Assembly (NCBI RefSeq): GCF_019665765.1
Contig: NZ_CP081150.1
Coordinates: 620,001 to 684,000 of the forward strand
Direction of reading: 5' to 3'
Length of the DNA stretch: 64,000 bases
DNA from: Deefgea tanakiae
GTDB lineage: Bacteria; Pseudomonadota; Gammaproteobacteria; Burkholderiales; Chitinibacteraceae
Under the pieces are notes generated by a model that saw nothing but the letters and a program-made list of their open reading frames with translations, was not told the DNA's origin and made no database searches. Below are positions 51,514-61,555 of the stretch, in pieces. The position numbers and the translations under genes were made by a program. Numbering within the stretch: position 1 is the first letter of the stretch; each line of letters begins with the position of its first letter.

Positions 51514-52770
51514 ATGCATTTGTCCGATCTAAAACATCTGCACGTCACTGAATTAGTCGAAATGGCGATTAGTTTTGAAATTGACGGTGCCAACCGCATG
51601 CGCAAGCAAGATTTAATTTTTGCATTGCTGAAAAATCGTGCAAAAAAAGGGGAGAGCATCTTCGGGGAGGGTACTTTAGAAGTCTTGCCCGATGGTTTTG
51701 GATTCTTGCGTAGCCCAGATACATCATATCTTGCTGGGCCTGATGATATCTACGTTAGCCCAAGCCAAATTCGTCGATTCAACTTGCACACGGGTGATTC
51801 GATCGAGGGTGAGATTCGTATTCCTAAAGATGGTGAACGCTATTTTGCTTTGGTTAAAGTTGACCGTGTTAATAGCGATGCGCCAGAAGCGTCTAAGCAT
51901 AAAATCCTGTTTGAAAATTTAACGCCACTATTCCCTACTGAGCGACTTAAATTAGAACGCGACATTCGCGCAGAAGAGAATATTACGGGTCGAGTTATCG
52001 ATCTGATGGCGCCAATTGGTAAAGGTCAGCGTGCACTGTTGGTTGCTCCGCCTAAAACGGGTAAAACCGTTATGCTGCAGCACATCGCGCATGCAATAAC
52101 GGCGAATCATCCAGAAGTTGTCATGATTGTCTTGCTAATTGATGAGCGACCAGAAGAAGTGACAGAGATGTTGCGCTCAGTGAAAGGGGAAGTTGTCTCA
52201 TCTACATTTGATGAGCCTGCAACGCGCCATGTGCAAGTGGCTGAGATGGTAATTGAAAAAGCCAAGCGCTTAGTTGAGCATAAAAAAGACGTTGTCATCT
52301 TGCTTGATTCTATTACGCGTTTAGCTCGTGCGTACAATACGGTTGTCCCATCGTCAGGTAAAGTATTGACTGGTGGTGTTGATGCAAATGCCTTGCAACG
52401 CCCGAAACGTTTCTTTGGTGCCGCTCGCAACATTGAAGAGGGTGGTAGCTTGACAATTATCGCGACAGCTCTGGTTGATACTGGTAGCCGTATGGATGAT
52501 GTGATTTACGAAGAGTTTAAAGGTACAGGTAATAATGAAATACAGCTTGATCGCCGCATGGCTGAAAAGCGAATTTTCCCTGCTATTAATATCAACAAAT
52601 CAGGCACTCGCCGCGAAGAGTTATTGATTAAGCCTGAGCAATTGCAACGTATCTGGGTGTTGCGTAAGCTGCTATATCCTATGGATGACCTTGAGGCGAT
52701 GGAGTTTTTGATGGACAAGCTCAAATCAACCAAGTCGAACCTGGACTTTTTTGATTCGATGCGTCGTTAA
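51514..52770 (+). CDS. rho: transcription termination factor Rho
   Basis: The 418-residue RNA helicase has the N-terminal helical and cold-shock-like RNA-binding domains (about 1-125; [13 protein letters not shown]), Walker [10 protein letters not shown], Walker [17 protein letters not shown], and the R loop and Q loop segments in [20 protein letters not shown]. It ends transcription of untranslated RNA as a hexameric ring. Length is standard (E. coli 419). Confidence 0.97.
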   Translation: MHLSDLKHLHVTELVEMAISFEIDGANRMRKQDLIFALLKNRAKKGESIFGEGTLEVLPDGFGFLRSPDTSYLAGPDDIYVSPSQIRRFNLHTGDSIEGEIRIPKDGERYFALVKVDRVNSDAPEASKHKILFENLTPLFPTERLKLERDIRAEENITGRVIDLMAPIGKGQRALLVAPPKTGKTVMLQHIAHAITANHPEVVMIVLLIDERPEEVTEMLRSVKGEVVSSTFDEPATRHVQVAEMVIEKAKRLVEHKKDVVILLDSITRLARAYNTVVPSSGKVLTGGVDANALQRPKRFFGAARNIEEGGSLTIIATALVDTGSRMDDVIYEEFKGTGNNEIQLDRRMAEKRIFPAININKSGTRREELLIKPEQLQRIWVLRKLLYPMDDLEAMEFLMDKLKSTKSNLDFFDSMRR

Positions 52771-52777
52771 TTCTTGC

Positions 52778-52810
52778 AGTATGGGTGTTGTTTTGCGATA
52801 ATCCCATACT
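52778..52810 (+). promoter_or_regulatory. Hairpin between rho and rpmE
   Basis: AGTATGGG (52778-52785) pairs perfectly with CCCATACT (52803-52810) around a 17-nt loop, 48 nt before the rpmE ATG. No U tract follows. It could be a rho 3' end or a leader element for L31 synthesis. Confidence 0.45.
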
Positions 52811-52857
52811 TTGCAGCGTCGGCAAATCCCCGGCGCCCGTACCCTAAAGGAAAAATC

Positions 52858-53067
52858 ATGAAAGCAGATATTCACCCAAATTACAAAGAAATCAATGTGA
52901 CATGTTCTTGCGGTAGCGCATTCAAAACTGCGTCTACTTTAGGCAAAGACTTGCACGTTGAGGTTTGCTCTGAATGCCACCCATTCTACACTGGCAAGCA
53001 AAAAATCGTTGATACGGCTGGTCGTATTGAGAAATTCAATTCTAAATTTGCTCGTTTTTCGCGCTAA
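52858..53067 (+). CDS. rpmE: 50S ribosomal protein L31
   Basis: The 69-residue ribosomal protein is the zinc-binding form: CSC (CSCGSAF) and [13 protein letters not shown] supply the Cys ligands. An ATG 84 bp upstream is in frame but lacks a ribosome-binding site, whereas AAAGGA precedes 52858. A strong terminator follows. Confidence 0.96.
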   Translation: MKADIHPNYKEINVTCSCGSAFKTASTLGKDLHVEVCSECHPFYTGKQKIVDTAGRIEKFNSKFARFSR

Positions 53068-53082
53068 TTTAGTTTAAGAAAT

Positions 53083-53114
53083 AAAAAAAGGCAGCTTTAA
53101 AGCTGCCTTTTTTT
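53083..53114. terminator. Terminator after rpmE
   Basis: GGCAGC/GCTGCC stem (53090-53095 with 53102-53107), extended by A and T runs of seven on the two sides; can act in both directions. Confidence 0.92.
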
Positions 53115-53159
53115 ATTTGTATATGCCAAAATTATTGCAAATAACTTGTTGAACATGAA

Positions 53160-54788
53160 ATGCTGACATACCAAGCTCCACTCGATGTCCCAATCAATCC
53201 AGCAAAAGGTCAAGATAAGCCTTGGTTGTTGCTATTGCTTTGTTGTTTTTGGCTTATTCCTGGTTTGGTAGGGCATGATCCATGGAAGCCCGATGAAAAT
53301 GTTAGTATGGCGATTACGTCGTACTTTATGCACAATTCTAACTGGACGATTGCATCAATTGCAGGTGTGCCCCAGTTCAGTCAAGCACCGCTCTATTTTT
53401 GGGTTGCAACCTTATTTGTTAATGCTTTATCTTGGATTGGTGTTGCTCCACATGATGCGGCTAGACTGAGTACAGGCTTGTGGATGGCGCTGGGCTTGTG
53501 GGGCGTTGGATTGGCTGGGCGTGAACTATTTGGTCGCCGTAGTGGTCGACTGTCCGTCGTGATACTGCTTGGTTGCTTGGGCTTGCCACTCTGGGGCCAT
53601 CATATTTCGCCAGCTGTCGTTCTACTCACAGGCTTTGCGTGGTATGTGTATGCACTTGCATTGGCAATAAAAAAGCCACTTAGAGCTGGAATTATTCTGG
53701 CTGGCGTTTTTATCGTACTACTGACGGGGGCGAGTTGGGCTGACGCACTATTTGCTGTGCTATTTGCCGTTTTCCTTTTTGTTTTCCCTCAGTGGCGAAA
53801 ATTTAGTTATCTCATCACATTAATTACCGCAATACTCATTTCGATACCGATTGCTGCGCTATGGGGTTATTCGCTCAAGACGCACTCCAATGAGTTGTTT
53901 CAAGTCTGGTGGCGCTATTATGCGTGGGGGGCTTTTGGCGGTGCTCGATCATTTGCTATTGGCTACTCTTTTGGCTTCTTACCTGCGGTGCTCCTTTGGT
54001 TTTCTTGGCCAGCTTTGCCACTGGCTGCGTGGTCCGTCTATTTATTTCGTAAAGAGTTAAGTCAGCCACGTTGGCAGCTTTTGCTAAGTGTCTTGCTGGC
54101 TAAAGCACTTTTTGTGATGCTGGCAATTCATCAGAGCGAGGCACTGGTTTTGCCGCTGCTAGTTCCATTGGCTTTGTTAGCGACAGGTGGTGTTGACGAA
54201 TTGAGGAGGGGGGCTGCTGCTTCATTTAATTGGTTTAGTTTAGTGACTTTGGGTTTCGCTGCATTCTTGGTATGGTTTGTTTGGATGTCTTTGGTGGCTG
54301 AAACACCACTGGCGTTAGTGAATTATTTTACTCGTTTTAATGATGCCAATATGCCTTGGCCGACATGGGGTTTTGTATTTGCGCTTTTGGTTACGGCAAT
54401 ATGGGGCAGGGTGTTGTTTCGCAAGCAACCATTAGGCCGCCGTGCCCTGACTAATTGGACGAGTGGCTTAACACTAGTGATTGGTCTATTGGTTGGTTTA
54501 TTTCAAAGCTGGATTGATGCTGGCAAATCATATCGTCCGGTCGCCGAAAGCCTATCCGCATTTATGCAAGGTCAAGAGGGGCAATGCATTGATGTTAGCG
54601 CTATTGCAAAAGACCCAACTGCTGCCTTAGTGTATTTTACTGAGTTACAGCTTGATGCAAAGTCTGGTAATCACTGTCCCTTGTACATAAAGCAGACCGC
54701 AGAAAAGCCGGCGGCCACCCCCACAGTGCTATGGAGTGGGCATCGCCTAGGTGATCAAAAAGAAAACTTTAGTCTCCACGCAAAATAG
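53160..54788 (+). CDS. membrane glycosyltransferase of the ArnT/PMT (GT39/GT83) type
   Basis: The 542-residue protein has about twelve membrane spans and an early periplasmic loop with the acidic motif HDPWKPDENVSMAI, the site that binds the polyprenyl-phosphate sugar and metal in ArnT-like enzymes. The C-terminal 90 residues are periplasmic. It probably moves a lipid-linked sugar to lipid A, glycan or protein in the periplasm; the acceptor is not predictable. No lipid A modification operon is adjacent. Confidence 0.82.
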   Translation: MLTYQAPLDVPINPAKGQDKPWLLLLLCCFWLIPGLVGHDPWKPDENVSMAITSYFMHNSNWTIASIAGVPQFSQAPLYFWVATLFVNALSWIGVAPHDAARLSTGLWMALGLWGVGLAGRELFGRRSGRLSVVILLGCLGLPLWGHHISPAVVLLTGFAWYVYALALAIKKPLRAGIILAGVFIVLLTGASWADALFAVLFAVFLFVFPQWRKFSYLITLITAILISIPIAALWGYSLKTHSNELFQVWWRYYAWGAFGGARSFAIGYSFGFLPAVLLWFSWPALPLAAWSVYLFRKELSQPRWQLLLSVLLAKALFVMLAIHQSEALVLPLLVPLALLATGGVDELRRGAAASFNWFSLVTLGFAAFLVWFVWMSLVAETPLALVNYFTRFNDANMPWPTWGFVFALLVTAIWGRVLFRKQPLGRRALTNWTSGLTLVIGLLVGLFQSWIDAGKSYRPVAESLSAFMQGQEGQCIDVSAIAKDPTAALVYFTELQLDAKSGNHCPLYIKQTAEKPAATPTVLWSGHRLGDQKENFSLHAK

Positions 54789-54790
54789 GC

Positions 54791-54961
54791 TTATTGCTTG
54801 TTTTGTTTATTGATTAAATTTTCATCTGCTAGCTCAGCTTTAATATGGCGCTGCACATAGATATAGAGGTAGATTGCCATTGCGATAACAAATCCAATGG
54901 TAAATAAACTTAATATGCCGACAGTGGAAGAAAGAATAACGCCTAGTGGTGAGTTCAACAT
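54791..54961 (-). CDS. small single-span membrane protein (DUF3149-like)
   Basis: A 56-residue protein with one membrane span (GILSLFTIGFVIAMAIYLYI) and a charged C-terminus. The ATG at 54961 has AAGGAG 6 nt upstream, which decides against longer frames. The SSTVGILSLFTIGF stretch resembles DUF3149 small proteins, an assignment by eye. It is convergent with the glycosyltransferase gene (2-bp gap) and just downstream of the diguanylate cyclase. Confidence 0.68.
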   Translation of the reverse strand: MLNSPLGVILSSTVGILSLFTIGFVIAMAIYLYIYVQRHIKAELADENLINKQNKQ

Positions 54962-55031
54962 ATGGTTCTCCTTGATGTTTACGATATCTAATCGTATTTC
55001 ATGCTTGGATATGTTGATCAATATCAATTGT

Positions 55032-56846
55032 TTATTCTTGAGTGGTATCAAAGTATTGAACTTGATTACGGCCATTGTTTTTCGACGAATACATCGCTAA
55101 ATCAGCACGCTTTAGTGCAATATCAATGATGGCATCGTTGGGCGTGACCTCAGTTACTCCGATGCTGCTAGTGATGTTGATGATTTGACCACTTTTTAGC
55201 TTGATAGCTCGTTTTTCGATGGCAATACGTAATCGTTCGGCAACGTTTAGTGCTTCGTGAGCTGATGTTTCAGGTAGAAGTGCAGCAAATTCCTCTCCGC
55301 CTAATCGGCCTACGATATCAATATCGCGCAAGGTCTCTTGGCAGGTTAAGGCGATGATTTGTATCACGAGATCACCAGCGTCGTGTCCATGGTTATCATT
55401 AACTCGTTTGAAATGATCGATATCTAGCATTAACAAGCTTGCATTCTTCTTGTGTCGTTGGATCCTTTGGATTTCTTTATTCGATGAGTTGATAAAGTGG
55501 GCACGATTATAAAGACCTGATAAATGATCGATGGTCGCTTGGTGTTTCAAATCAGCTTCTAATTTTTTCTGTTCGCTGATGTCGACAATCCCAATTAATA
55601 ACGTTTGAGTGTCGGCAACATCAACCATTGAGATTGAAATATTCGCCCAGAACGGCTCTCCAGTATTTTTTTTTAAAATACACTCGATGCTTTGCGATGT
55701 TTTAGATTCAAAAACGTGATTGGTTTGGCTTGTAAAATCCATTTCATTTGAATAAATACTAAATGCTCGTTTTGAGAGTGCGCTAGCTTGCGGCATATCT
55801 AAAATTTTAGCCGCAGGTTTGTTGATATAAACTATCAAATTGTCTTGTCTTCTGGCGAGGATAAGTCCAATTGGCATCGCTTCAATCATTTGACGAAAAC
55901 GGGTTTCACTTGCACTCAGCTTGGTTTCTTTTAGAAATAGGGTCTGATTCATGCGTTTAGCACGAGCAAGTGAATAGAGTATTTGTAATAAAAACCCCTG
56001 TATGAGTATGCAACCTATAATGTAAAATATAGTATTATTTTTCCATGTGGAGAGATTACTCTCGTTTTGATTAAAAATAGCAATATATAGTGCAGAATCG
56101 CCAACTCTACGTAGATTAATTTGAGTTGACTGGGTCTTGCTATTAATAGTGAATGAACTGGATTGTTGATTTGATTGAATGAAAGATTGAAAGGCTGCAA
56201 GATGGTTAGTGATATTTATTTTTTCTAAGTTTTTCTTGAGTGGCTTTATATCTTTGTCGAACAGGAATATTGATGCTTGTTTATTGTTTTTGAGTATGCT
56301 TATTTTTTTAATGAGTTGATTGGCGTTAATTGCTGAAAGAATACTTGCTGATTCTTCGCTTGTTGGATCAAGCCGCTGAGAGATATAGATATTACTTCTT
56401 CCATTTGCGCTAAACATTTCTACGGCGTCGGTTTTTGATGGTACAAAAATTGATGCGCTTAACAAGTCCTGGTCGTCGGTGCTTACTGAGGAGAGGATTT
56501 CATGGCTTGAATTGATAATGCCAACAGCACGGCTGTCTTTTACCTGTGTTAAAAAATACTCGAGTACCGTTTTTAATTTCTCGGTATCGTTGGCGTTGAG
56601 CTTGCCGTTGTCTAAAATTGGCTGAATTTTTTCAGCAGCAATGCTTTGTTTTATTTTAATCAGCTCAAGTTTACCGATGAGCTCTTGTTCGGCAGCAATG
56701 CCAATATTTTCGGTTTCTGATTGAATACGATTGATTTCGGTATCGTAGGATTTACTGACTTGAACGGCGAGCAGCCACAATATGCCAATTGCAAGTAAAA
56801 GGGCGCAGAATGCGACAAGTATGGGTTTTTTGGACTGCCAAGTCAT
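55032..56846 (-). CDS. membrane diguanylate cyclase with PAS domain
   Basis: The 604-residue protein has a first span (about 9-29), a periplasmic sensory region of about 240 residues, a second span (about 269-291), a PAS domain (about 310-430; IEAMPIGLILARR) and a GGDEF domain (about 440-600). The active site is GRLGGEEFAALLP, and an intact inhibitory site RxxD (RDID) lies at the standard distance before it, so it should make cyclic di-GMP with product feedback. It lies beyond the flagellar genes, where motility control would be natural, but any link is inference. Confidence 0.92.
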   Translation of the reverse strand: MTWQSKKPILVAFCALLLAIGILWLLAVQVSKSYDTEINRIQSETENIGIAAEQELIGKLELIKIKQSIAAEKIQPILDNGKLNANDTEKLKTVLEYFLTQVKDSRAVGIINSSHEILSSVSTDDQDLLSASIFVPSKTDAVEMFSANGRSNIYISQRLDPTSEESASILSAINANQLIKKISILKNNKQASIFLFDKDIKPLKKNLEKINITNHLAAFQSFIQSNQQSSSFTINSKTQSTQINLRRVGDSALYIAIFNQNESNLSTWKNNTIFYIIGCILIQGFLLQILYSLARAKRMNQTLFLKETKLSASETRFRQMIEAMPIGLILARRQDNLIVYINKPAAKILDMPQASALSKRAFSIYSNEMDFTSQTNHVFESKTSQSIECILKKNTGEPFWANISISMVDVADTQTLLIGIVDISEQKKLEADLKHQATIDHLSGLYNRAHFINSSNKEIQRIQRHKKNASLLMLDIDHFKRVNDNHGHDAGDLVIQIIALTCQETLRDIDIVGRLGGEEFAALLPETSAHEALNVAERLRIAIEKRAIKLKSGQIINITSSIGVTEVTPNDAIIDIALKRADLAMYSSKNNGRNQVQYFDTTQE

Positions 56847-56907
56847 GAAGATCAGCCAACATCAATCAGATACTTGATATTAGCTGAGCCTTATACAAAA
56901 GCGTAAA

Positions 56908-57402
56908 TTAATCGCGGAAATTTTGATATTGCAGCGGAAAGTCACTGACCGATTTGCGCATTAGTGCGATGACACTTTGCAATATATCACGATCCTTTCC
57001 GGTTACACGCACTTCGTCGCCTTGAATCGCTGTTTGTACTTTGAGTTTCGAGTCTTTAATGATAGTGATAATTTTCTTGGCTAGTTCTTTATCGATTCCA
57101 TCTTTGATGGTGAGAACTTGTTTTACTTTATTGCCAGAAACTTTTTGAATGTCACCTTGCTCTAGACGTTTGCTGCTTTCTGGTTCTTTTTTCTCTAGTG
57201 CTGGAAATACAATGTCTTTAATTTGGTCGAGTTGAAACTCAGAATCGCCATTGATTGTAATGAGTTTATCTTTTTCGTTAAGCTCAACTTTAGCACTCGT
57301 GCCTTTAAAGTCATAACGATTAATGATGGTTTTTGCGGCCACATCAATCGCATTTTTTAGTGCCACCATATCGGTTTCAGAGGTAATGTCGAAAGAAGGC
57401 AT
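56908..57402 (-). CDS. yajQ: YajQ family cyclic di-GMP-binding protein
   Basis: The 164-residue protein matches YajQ (MPSFDITSETDMVALKNAID, NRYDFKGTSAKVELNEKDK, VTGKDRDILQSVIALMR). YajQ proteins bind nucleotides; the Xanthomonas homologue binds cyclic di-GMP. Its place next to a diguanylate cyclase gene is notable. A GTG 12 bp upstream is an alternative start. Confidence 0.9.
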   Translation of the reverse strand: MPSFDITSETDMVALKNAIDVAAKTIINRYDFKGTSAKVELNEKDKLITINGDSEFQLDQIKDIVFPALEKKEPESSKRLEQGDIQKVSGNKVKQVLTIKDGIDKELAKKIITIIKDSKLKVQTAIQGDEVRVTGKDRDILQSVIALMRKSVSDFPLQYQNFRD

Positions 57403-57440
57403 AATCAGGCTCACTTGGATATGAATTGAATTGATTGCTG

Positions 57441-57468
57441 AATCTAGCGCAGAACACTGCGCTAGATT
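57441..57468. terminator. Perfect 12-bp hairpin between ppnP and yajQ
   Basis: AATCTAGCGCAG (57441-57452) and CTGCGCTAGATT (57457-57468) form a perfect stem with a 4-nt loop, 15 bp past the ppnP stop. It lacks a proper U tract on either strand, so termination is possible but not sure. Confidence 0.55.
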
Positions 57469-57483
57469 TGAGTGGTCTACAAT

Positions 57484-57795
57484 TTAGGCAAAATGGCAAA
57501 CGTAATGCAGTGTTTCGGTGGTTTCGATATCAAAGCTCGAGTTACCTGGTACATCAAAAGACTGGCCTGCAGAGTATGTCTTTGTAGACGTTTCGCCAGA
57601 TAAGGTCACATTGCATACCCCGGCAATAACTTCCATGATCTCCGGCGCGCCGGTGTTGAAGTTGAGTTTAGAAGGTAAAATAACGCCGACCGTTTTTTTG
57701 CTGCCGTCAGCAAAAACAACTGTGTGGCTCACGCATTTGCCGTCAAAATAAACATTGCCTTGTTTCAATACTGAAACATTATCAAATTGGCTCAT
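57484..57795 (-). CDS. ppnP: pyrimidine/purine nucleoside phosphorylase PpnP
   Basis: A 103-residue cupin of the DUF1255 family ([44 protein letters not shown]). The E. coli homologue YaiE phosphorolyses several nucleosides. The ATG at 57795 is 7 nt after AAGGA; the ATG 6 bp upstream is too close to it. Confidence 0.9.
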   Translation of the reverse strand: MSQFDNVSVLKQGNVYFDGKCVSHTVVFADGSKKTVGVILPSKLNFNTGAPEIMEVIAGVCNVTLSGETSTKTYSAGQSFDVPGNSSFDIETTETLHYVCHFA

Positions 57796-57818
57796 TTCCA
57801 TATCCTTAAAATGTAGAT

Positions 57819-58040
57819 TTAATGGGTTAAAACTTTAGTCAAAATTTCTTTTACAATAAAACCGAGCATGCCAAAGCCTAAAACAAAAAAAAGCATGATC
57901 GTACCAAACTTTCCGGCTTTCGATTCTTTGGCCAAATTGTAGATAATGAAACCCATATAGATCATTAAACCACTGCACAAAATGGTGACTGACAATGTGG
58001 TGAATTGCGCTTCATCCATTGCTAATAGTGCGTCAAGCAT
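57819..58040 (-). CDS. DUF2788 family membrane protein
   Basis: A 73-residue protein with two membrane spans ([20 protein letters not shown] and [18 protein letters not shown]) joined by the conserved [12 protein letters not shown] loop of DUF2788. The function is unknown. It is 23 bp upstream of ppnP on the same strand. Confidence 0.85.
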   Translation of the reverse strand: MLDALLAMDEAQFTTLSVTILCSGLMIYMGFIIYNLAKESKAGKFGTIMLFFVLGFGMLGFIVKEILTKVLTH

Positions 58041-58062
58041 GGCTATTCTCTGCATTTGTGTA

Positions 58063-58091
58063 AAAACGGCTCAGAAGATCCGAGCCGTTTT
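58063..58091. terminator. Terminator after argG
   Basis: A 10-bp stem (58063-58072 with 58082-58091) with A/T runs lies 20 bp past the argG stop and just before the DUF2788 gene. Confidence 0.88.
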
Positions 58092-58110
58092 GGTCGTATT
58101 GGGTTAAAGC

Positions 58111-59331
58111 TTATTTATTCAAACGACCTGCAATACGCATGCGCAGTGCGTTGAGTTTGATAAAGCCGCCAGCATCAACTTGGTTGTATGCGCCGCCATC
58201 GTCATCAAACGTGGCAATGTTCATATCAAACAATGAGTTGGTTTTCGAGTCACGGCTCACCACGATGACGTTGCCTTTGTACAATTTCACACGTACCCAG
58301 CCATTGACGGTTTCTTGTGTCGCATCAATCAACGTTTGCAGAACTTTGCGCTCAGGTGCCCACCAGAAACCGTTGTAAATCATACTGGCGTAACGCGGCA
58401 TCAGATCATCTTTCAAATGTGCTACTTCGCGATCCAGCGTGATCGATTCAATGGCGCGATGCGCTTTCAGAATGATGGTGCCGCCCGGTGTTTCATAGCA
58501 GCCGCGTGATTTCATGCCGACGTAGCGGTTTTCGACCAAATCCAAACGGCCAATACCGTGCTTGCCGCCGAGTTCATTGAGCTTGGTTAGCACGGTGGCT
58601 GGCGACATCCGTACGCCATTCAATGCCACGATATCGCCTTTTTCAAATTCGATATCAAGGTATTCAGCTGCATCAGGTGCGGCTTCTGGGCTCACGCTCC
58701 AGCGCCACATGGTTTCTTCGGCTTCGGCCGATGGGTTTTCCAAGTGACGGCCTTCAAAGCTAATGTGTAGCAAGTTGGCATCCATTGAATAGGGTGCGCC
58801 ACCGTTTTTGTGCTTCATATCGACTGGGATATTGTTCTTTTCAGCGTAAGCCAATAGTTTTTCGCGTGACAATAGATCCCATTCGCGCCAAGGTGCAATC
58901 ACTTTAACGTCTGGTTTTAGGCCGTAGTAACCGAGTTCGAAACGAACTTGGTCGTTACCTTTGCCGGTTGCGCCGTGAGATACCGCGTCCGCATTGGTCG
59001 CGTTGGCGATTTCAATTTGGCGTTTGGCGATCAATGGACGAGCGATGGATGTGCCGAGCAGGTACTCACCTTCGTACACTGTGTTGGCGCGGAACATCGG
59101 GAACACAAAGTCACGAACGAATTCTTCGCGCAAGTCGTCGATAAAAATATTTTCTGGTTTGATGCCAAATTGCAGTGCTTTTTGGCGTGCAGGTTCGAGT
59201 TCTTCACCTTGGCCTAGGTCAGCAGTGAAGGTCACCACTTCGCATTGATAAGTGTCTTGTAGCCATTTCAGAATCACTGACGTATCTAAGCCGCCGGAAT
59301 AGGCGAGAACTACTTTATTAATATCGGACAT
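58111..59331 (-). CDS. argG: argininosuccinate synthase
   Basis: The 406-residue enzyme joins citrulline and aspartate with ATP in arginine synthesis. It has the PP-loop [30 protein letters not shown] and [14 protein letters not shown]. Length matches the short (non-E. coli) type of ArgG. It is the third gene of the argF-exporter-argG set, 46 bp after the exporter. Confidence 0.96.
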   Translation of the reverse strand: MSDINKVVLAYSGGLDTSVILKWLQDTYQCEVVTFTADLGQGEELEPARQKALQFGIKPENIFIDDLREEFVRDFVFPMFRANTVYEGEYLLGTSIARPLIAKRQIEIANATNADAVSHGATGKGNDQVRFELGYYGLKPDVKVIAPWREWDLLSREKLLAYAEKNNIPVDMKHKNGGAPYSMDANLLHISFEGRHLENPSAEAEETMWRWSVSPEAAPDAAEYLDIEFEKGDIVALNGVRMSPATVLTKLNELGGKHGIGRLDLVENRYVGMKSRGCYETPGGTIILKAHRAIESITLDREVAHLKDDLMPRYASMIYNGFWWAPERKVLQTLIDATQETVNGWVRVKLYKGNVIVVSRDSKTNSLFDMNIATFDDDGGAYNQVDAGGFIKLNALRMRIAGRLNK

Positions 59332-59377
59332 GCGGATTGCCTTAGTCTTAAGATGTTCAAAAAGAAAAATACGAATA

Positions 59378-60001
59378 TCAGTTCAGTGCTAGGCGTAAGC
59401 CAAAGCTCACAAACAAAGTGCCGACTAATTTATTTAGTACGGTTTTCAGCCAGATTTTAGCTGAAAGTCGGCGCGATAGGCTGCTGCCAACCAAGATTAA
59501 CATTGTTAAATAGCTGATACTGACGAACTGTACGATCATGCCTAGCGCAGCAAAAGTGTGCCAAACGTGTGGGTAGTTTGGATTTACAAATTGCGGGAAG
59601 AACGCCATGAAAAAAAGAATTGCTTTGACATTGACCAGTGAAATTGCCAGCGCAGAACGGAAAGCTTTACGTGTTGAGTTATGAGTTGATTCGACTGATT
59701 GGGTATGTTGCTGTGACTTAGAAAATAGGGCGCTTAGACCGATATACGTCAGATAGGCTGCACCTAAATATCGCACCACATCAAAAGCAATTGGATTGGC
59801 TTTCATTAGTGAGGCAACACCTAAACTAGCCGCAAGCATTAAAATCAAGTCACCAACGACGATGCCAGTGGCAGCAGCAAAACCAGCTTTTCGACCGCGG
59901 GTGCTAGCCATTGTCAGTGCAAAGAGTGAGTTTGGGCCCGGCACTAAAATAATCAGTACCGTACCAAGTACATAGGCCCAAAGATCAGTAATGCCAAACA
60001 T
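59378..60001 (-). CDS. LysE/RhtB family amino-acid exporter
   Basis: The 207-residue protein has about six membrane spans and the LysE-superfamily N-terminal motif [14 protein letters not shown], then [11 protein letters not shown]. Its start overlaps the argF stop by one base (TAATG), so translation is probably coupled. Placement between argF and argG suggests export of arginine, citrulline or an analogue, but RhtB-type proteins have broad specificity. Confidence 0.88.
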   Translation of the reverse strand: MFGITDLWAYVLGTVLIILVPGPNSLFALTMASTRGRKAGFAAATGIVVGDLILMLAASLGVASLMKANPIAFDVVRYLGAAYLTYIGLSALFSKSQQHTQSVESTHNSTRKAFRSALAISLVNVKAILFFMAFFPQFVNPNYPHVWHTFAALGMIVQFVSISYLTMLILVGSSLSRRLSAKIWLKTVLNKLVGTLFVSFGLRLALN

Positions 60002-60915
60002 TAATCGTCCACACGACCTAGCAGTAGGTATTCAATTACCGCTTTTTGAGTGTGCATGCGGTTTTCCGCTTCTTGCCACACCACTGATTGTGGGCCATCA
60101 ATGACTTCCGGATCGACTTCCTCGCCACGATGTGCAGGTAAGCAATGCATGAAAAGCGCTTCTGCTTTGGCTTGCAGCATCAATTTTTCTGATACTTTGT
60201 AATTGATGAAGTCTTTTTTGCGCTGTAGTGTTTCGCGCTCATAGCCCATTGAAGTGCAGACGTCGGTAGTGACGATGTCGGCGTTTCGAGCAGCTTGATA
60301 TGGGTCGTTAAATGTTTCAAAAACATCGCTGCCGTAGGTTTGCCCATCCAGCACTGTCATTTCATAACCACGTGGGCAGGCAAGATTCAATTTGAAATTG
60401 AAGATTTTTGCCGCTTGCAACCAAGTGCGGCTGATATTATTGCTATCGCCGATCCAGCATACTGTCTTCCCTTCAATTGGACCATGATGTTCGATATACG
60501 TGAAAATGTCGGCCATGATTTGGCAAGGGTGGTATTCATTAGTCAGGCCATTGATCACTGGAACCAAAGAGTTTTCGGCAAAGCGCTCGATAATGCTTTG
60601 CTCGAAAGTACGCACCATGACGATGTCGACCATGCGGCTCATGACTTTTGCGACGTCTTCAATCGGTTCGCCACGGCCCAATTGCGTGTCTTTGGACTGC
60701 AAGAACATCGCATGTCCACCCAATTGGAACATACCTGCTTCAAACGATACTCGAGTTCGAGTCGAAGATTTTTCGAAAATCATGCCCAATACTTTGCCAG
60801 GCAGAGGCTGATAGAGCGTGCCTGATTTGAGGCGTGCTTTTAATTTTGCAGTCCGTTCAAACAGGTATTGGTATTCTTCAAGAGTAAAATCGCTGAACTG
60901 TAGGTAGTGACGCAT
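60001..60915 (-). CDS. argF: ornithine carbamoyltransferase
   Basis: The 304-residue enzyme makes citrulline from ornithine and carbamoyl phosphate. It has the carbamoyl phosphate site SSTRTRVSFE, NGLTNEYHPCQ and the ornithine loop HCLPAHRGEEV. It begins the argF-exporter-argG unit. No clear ArgR box was recognised in the 211-bp divergent region before it. Confidence 0.96.
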   Translation of the reverse strand: MRHYLQFSDFTLEEYQYLFERTAKLKARLKSGTLYQPLPGKVLGMIFEKSSTRTRVSFEAGMFQLGGHAMFLQSKDTQLGRGEPIEDVAKVMSRMVDIVMVRTFEQSIIERFAENSLVPVINGLTNEYHPCQIMADIFTYIEHHGPIEGKTVCWIGDSNNISRTWLQAAKIFNFKLNLACPRGYEMTVLDGQTYGSDVFETFNDPYQAARNADIVTTDVCTSMGYERETLQRKKDFINYKVSEKLMLQAKAEALFMHCLPAHRGEEVDPEVIDGPQSVVWQEAENRMHTQKAVIEYLLLGRVDD

Positions 60916-61078
60916 TCAATTTTGTCCTGGTCGATCGGCGCTGAGCACGCGACCAAATGGCTGAAAAAACGATTATTTTCAGTGTTATACCCCAAAAAAG
61001 CAAGTATTTTGCTGGATTTGTGGAGCTTGTACTTATTCATGGCGTGCTACATATTTCATGCGCCGCAGCATAGGGCGG

Positions 61079-61087
61079 TGGTATAAT
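61079..61087 (+). promoter_or_regulatory. Extended -10 promoter of the DUF3579 gene
   Basis: TGGTATAAT is a perfect extended -10 element 40 bp before the ATG at 61127; no good -35 is seen, as is usual for this promoter type. Confidence 0.65.
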
Positions 61088-61126
61088 GCGGACAGTTCTC
61101 GAATTAAACTCTGCTTGGCGCCCACA

Positions 61127-61426
61127 ATGATCTGCAATCCTTACGAAATTATCATTCAAGGTATTACCAGTAACGGACGTGAGTTCCGTCCTAGTGATTG
61201 GGCTGAGCGCCTATCGGGTATTCTCTCTACTTTTGGTGTTGACCAAAAACTGTCATACGCACCTTTTGTACGTCCTATGGTGCACAACAATGTGCGCTGC
61301 GTTGCCGTTGATCGACAGTTAGAAAAAGTTGATCCACGCGTCTTTGAATTTATTATGACATTTGCAAAAGACAATGACTTGCAAGTGGTTGACTGTCGAT
61401 CTCTGATTCAAGGCAATCAGCACTAA
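61127..61426 (+). CDS. DUF3579 domain protein
   Basis: A 99-residue protein that matches DUF3579 of betaproteobacteria (IIQGITSNGREFRPSDWAER, VRPMVHNNVRCVAVDRQLE). The function is unknown; it has no membrane span or signal. The gene is divergent from argF, a neighbourhood in which this family is often met. The start at 61127 follows the promoter better than an ATG at 61058. Confidence 0.85.
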   Translation: MICNPYEIIIQGITSNGREFRPSDWAERLSGILSTFGVDQKLSYAPFVRPMVHNNVRCVAVDRQLEKVDPRVFEFIMTFAKDNDLQVVDCRSLIQGNQH

Positions 61427-61555
61427 ATTTCGTTTTTTGAAATTTCCATCCTACATTTCTGTAAAAAATCCATGCCTCCTATTGTTGCGTTGCAGCATGT
61501 GATCTATGCTGTGGATATTGCCCATAAGGGCGTAGACCGTGAATAGGGGATTGCC

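Noticed and set aside
60840-61040. Small minus-strand frame upstream of argF
   Set aside because: It overlaps the argF start region in another frame, with no ribosome-binding site or recognisable family.
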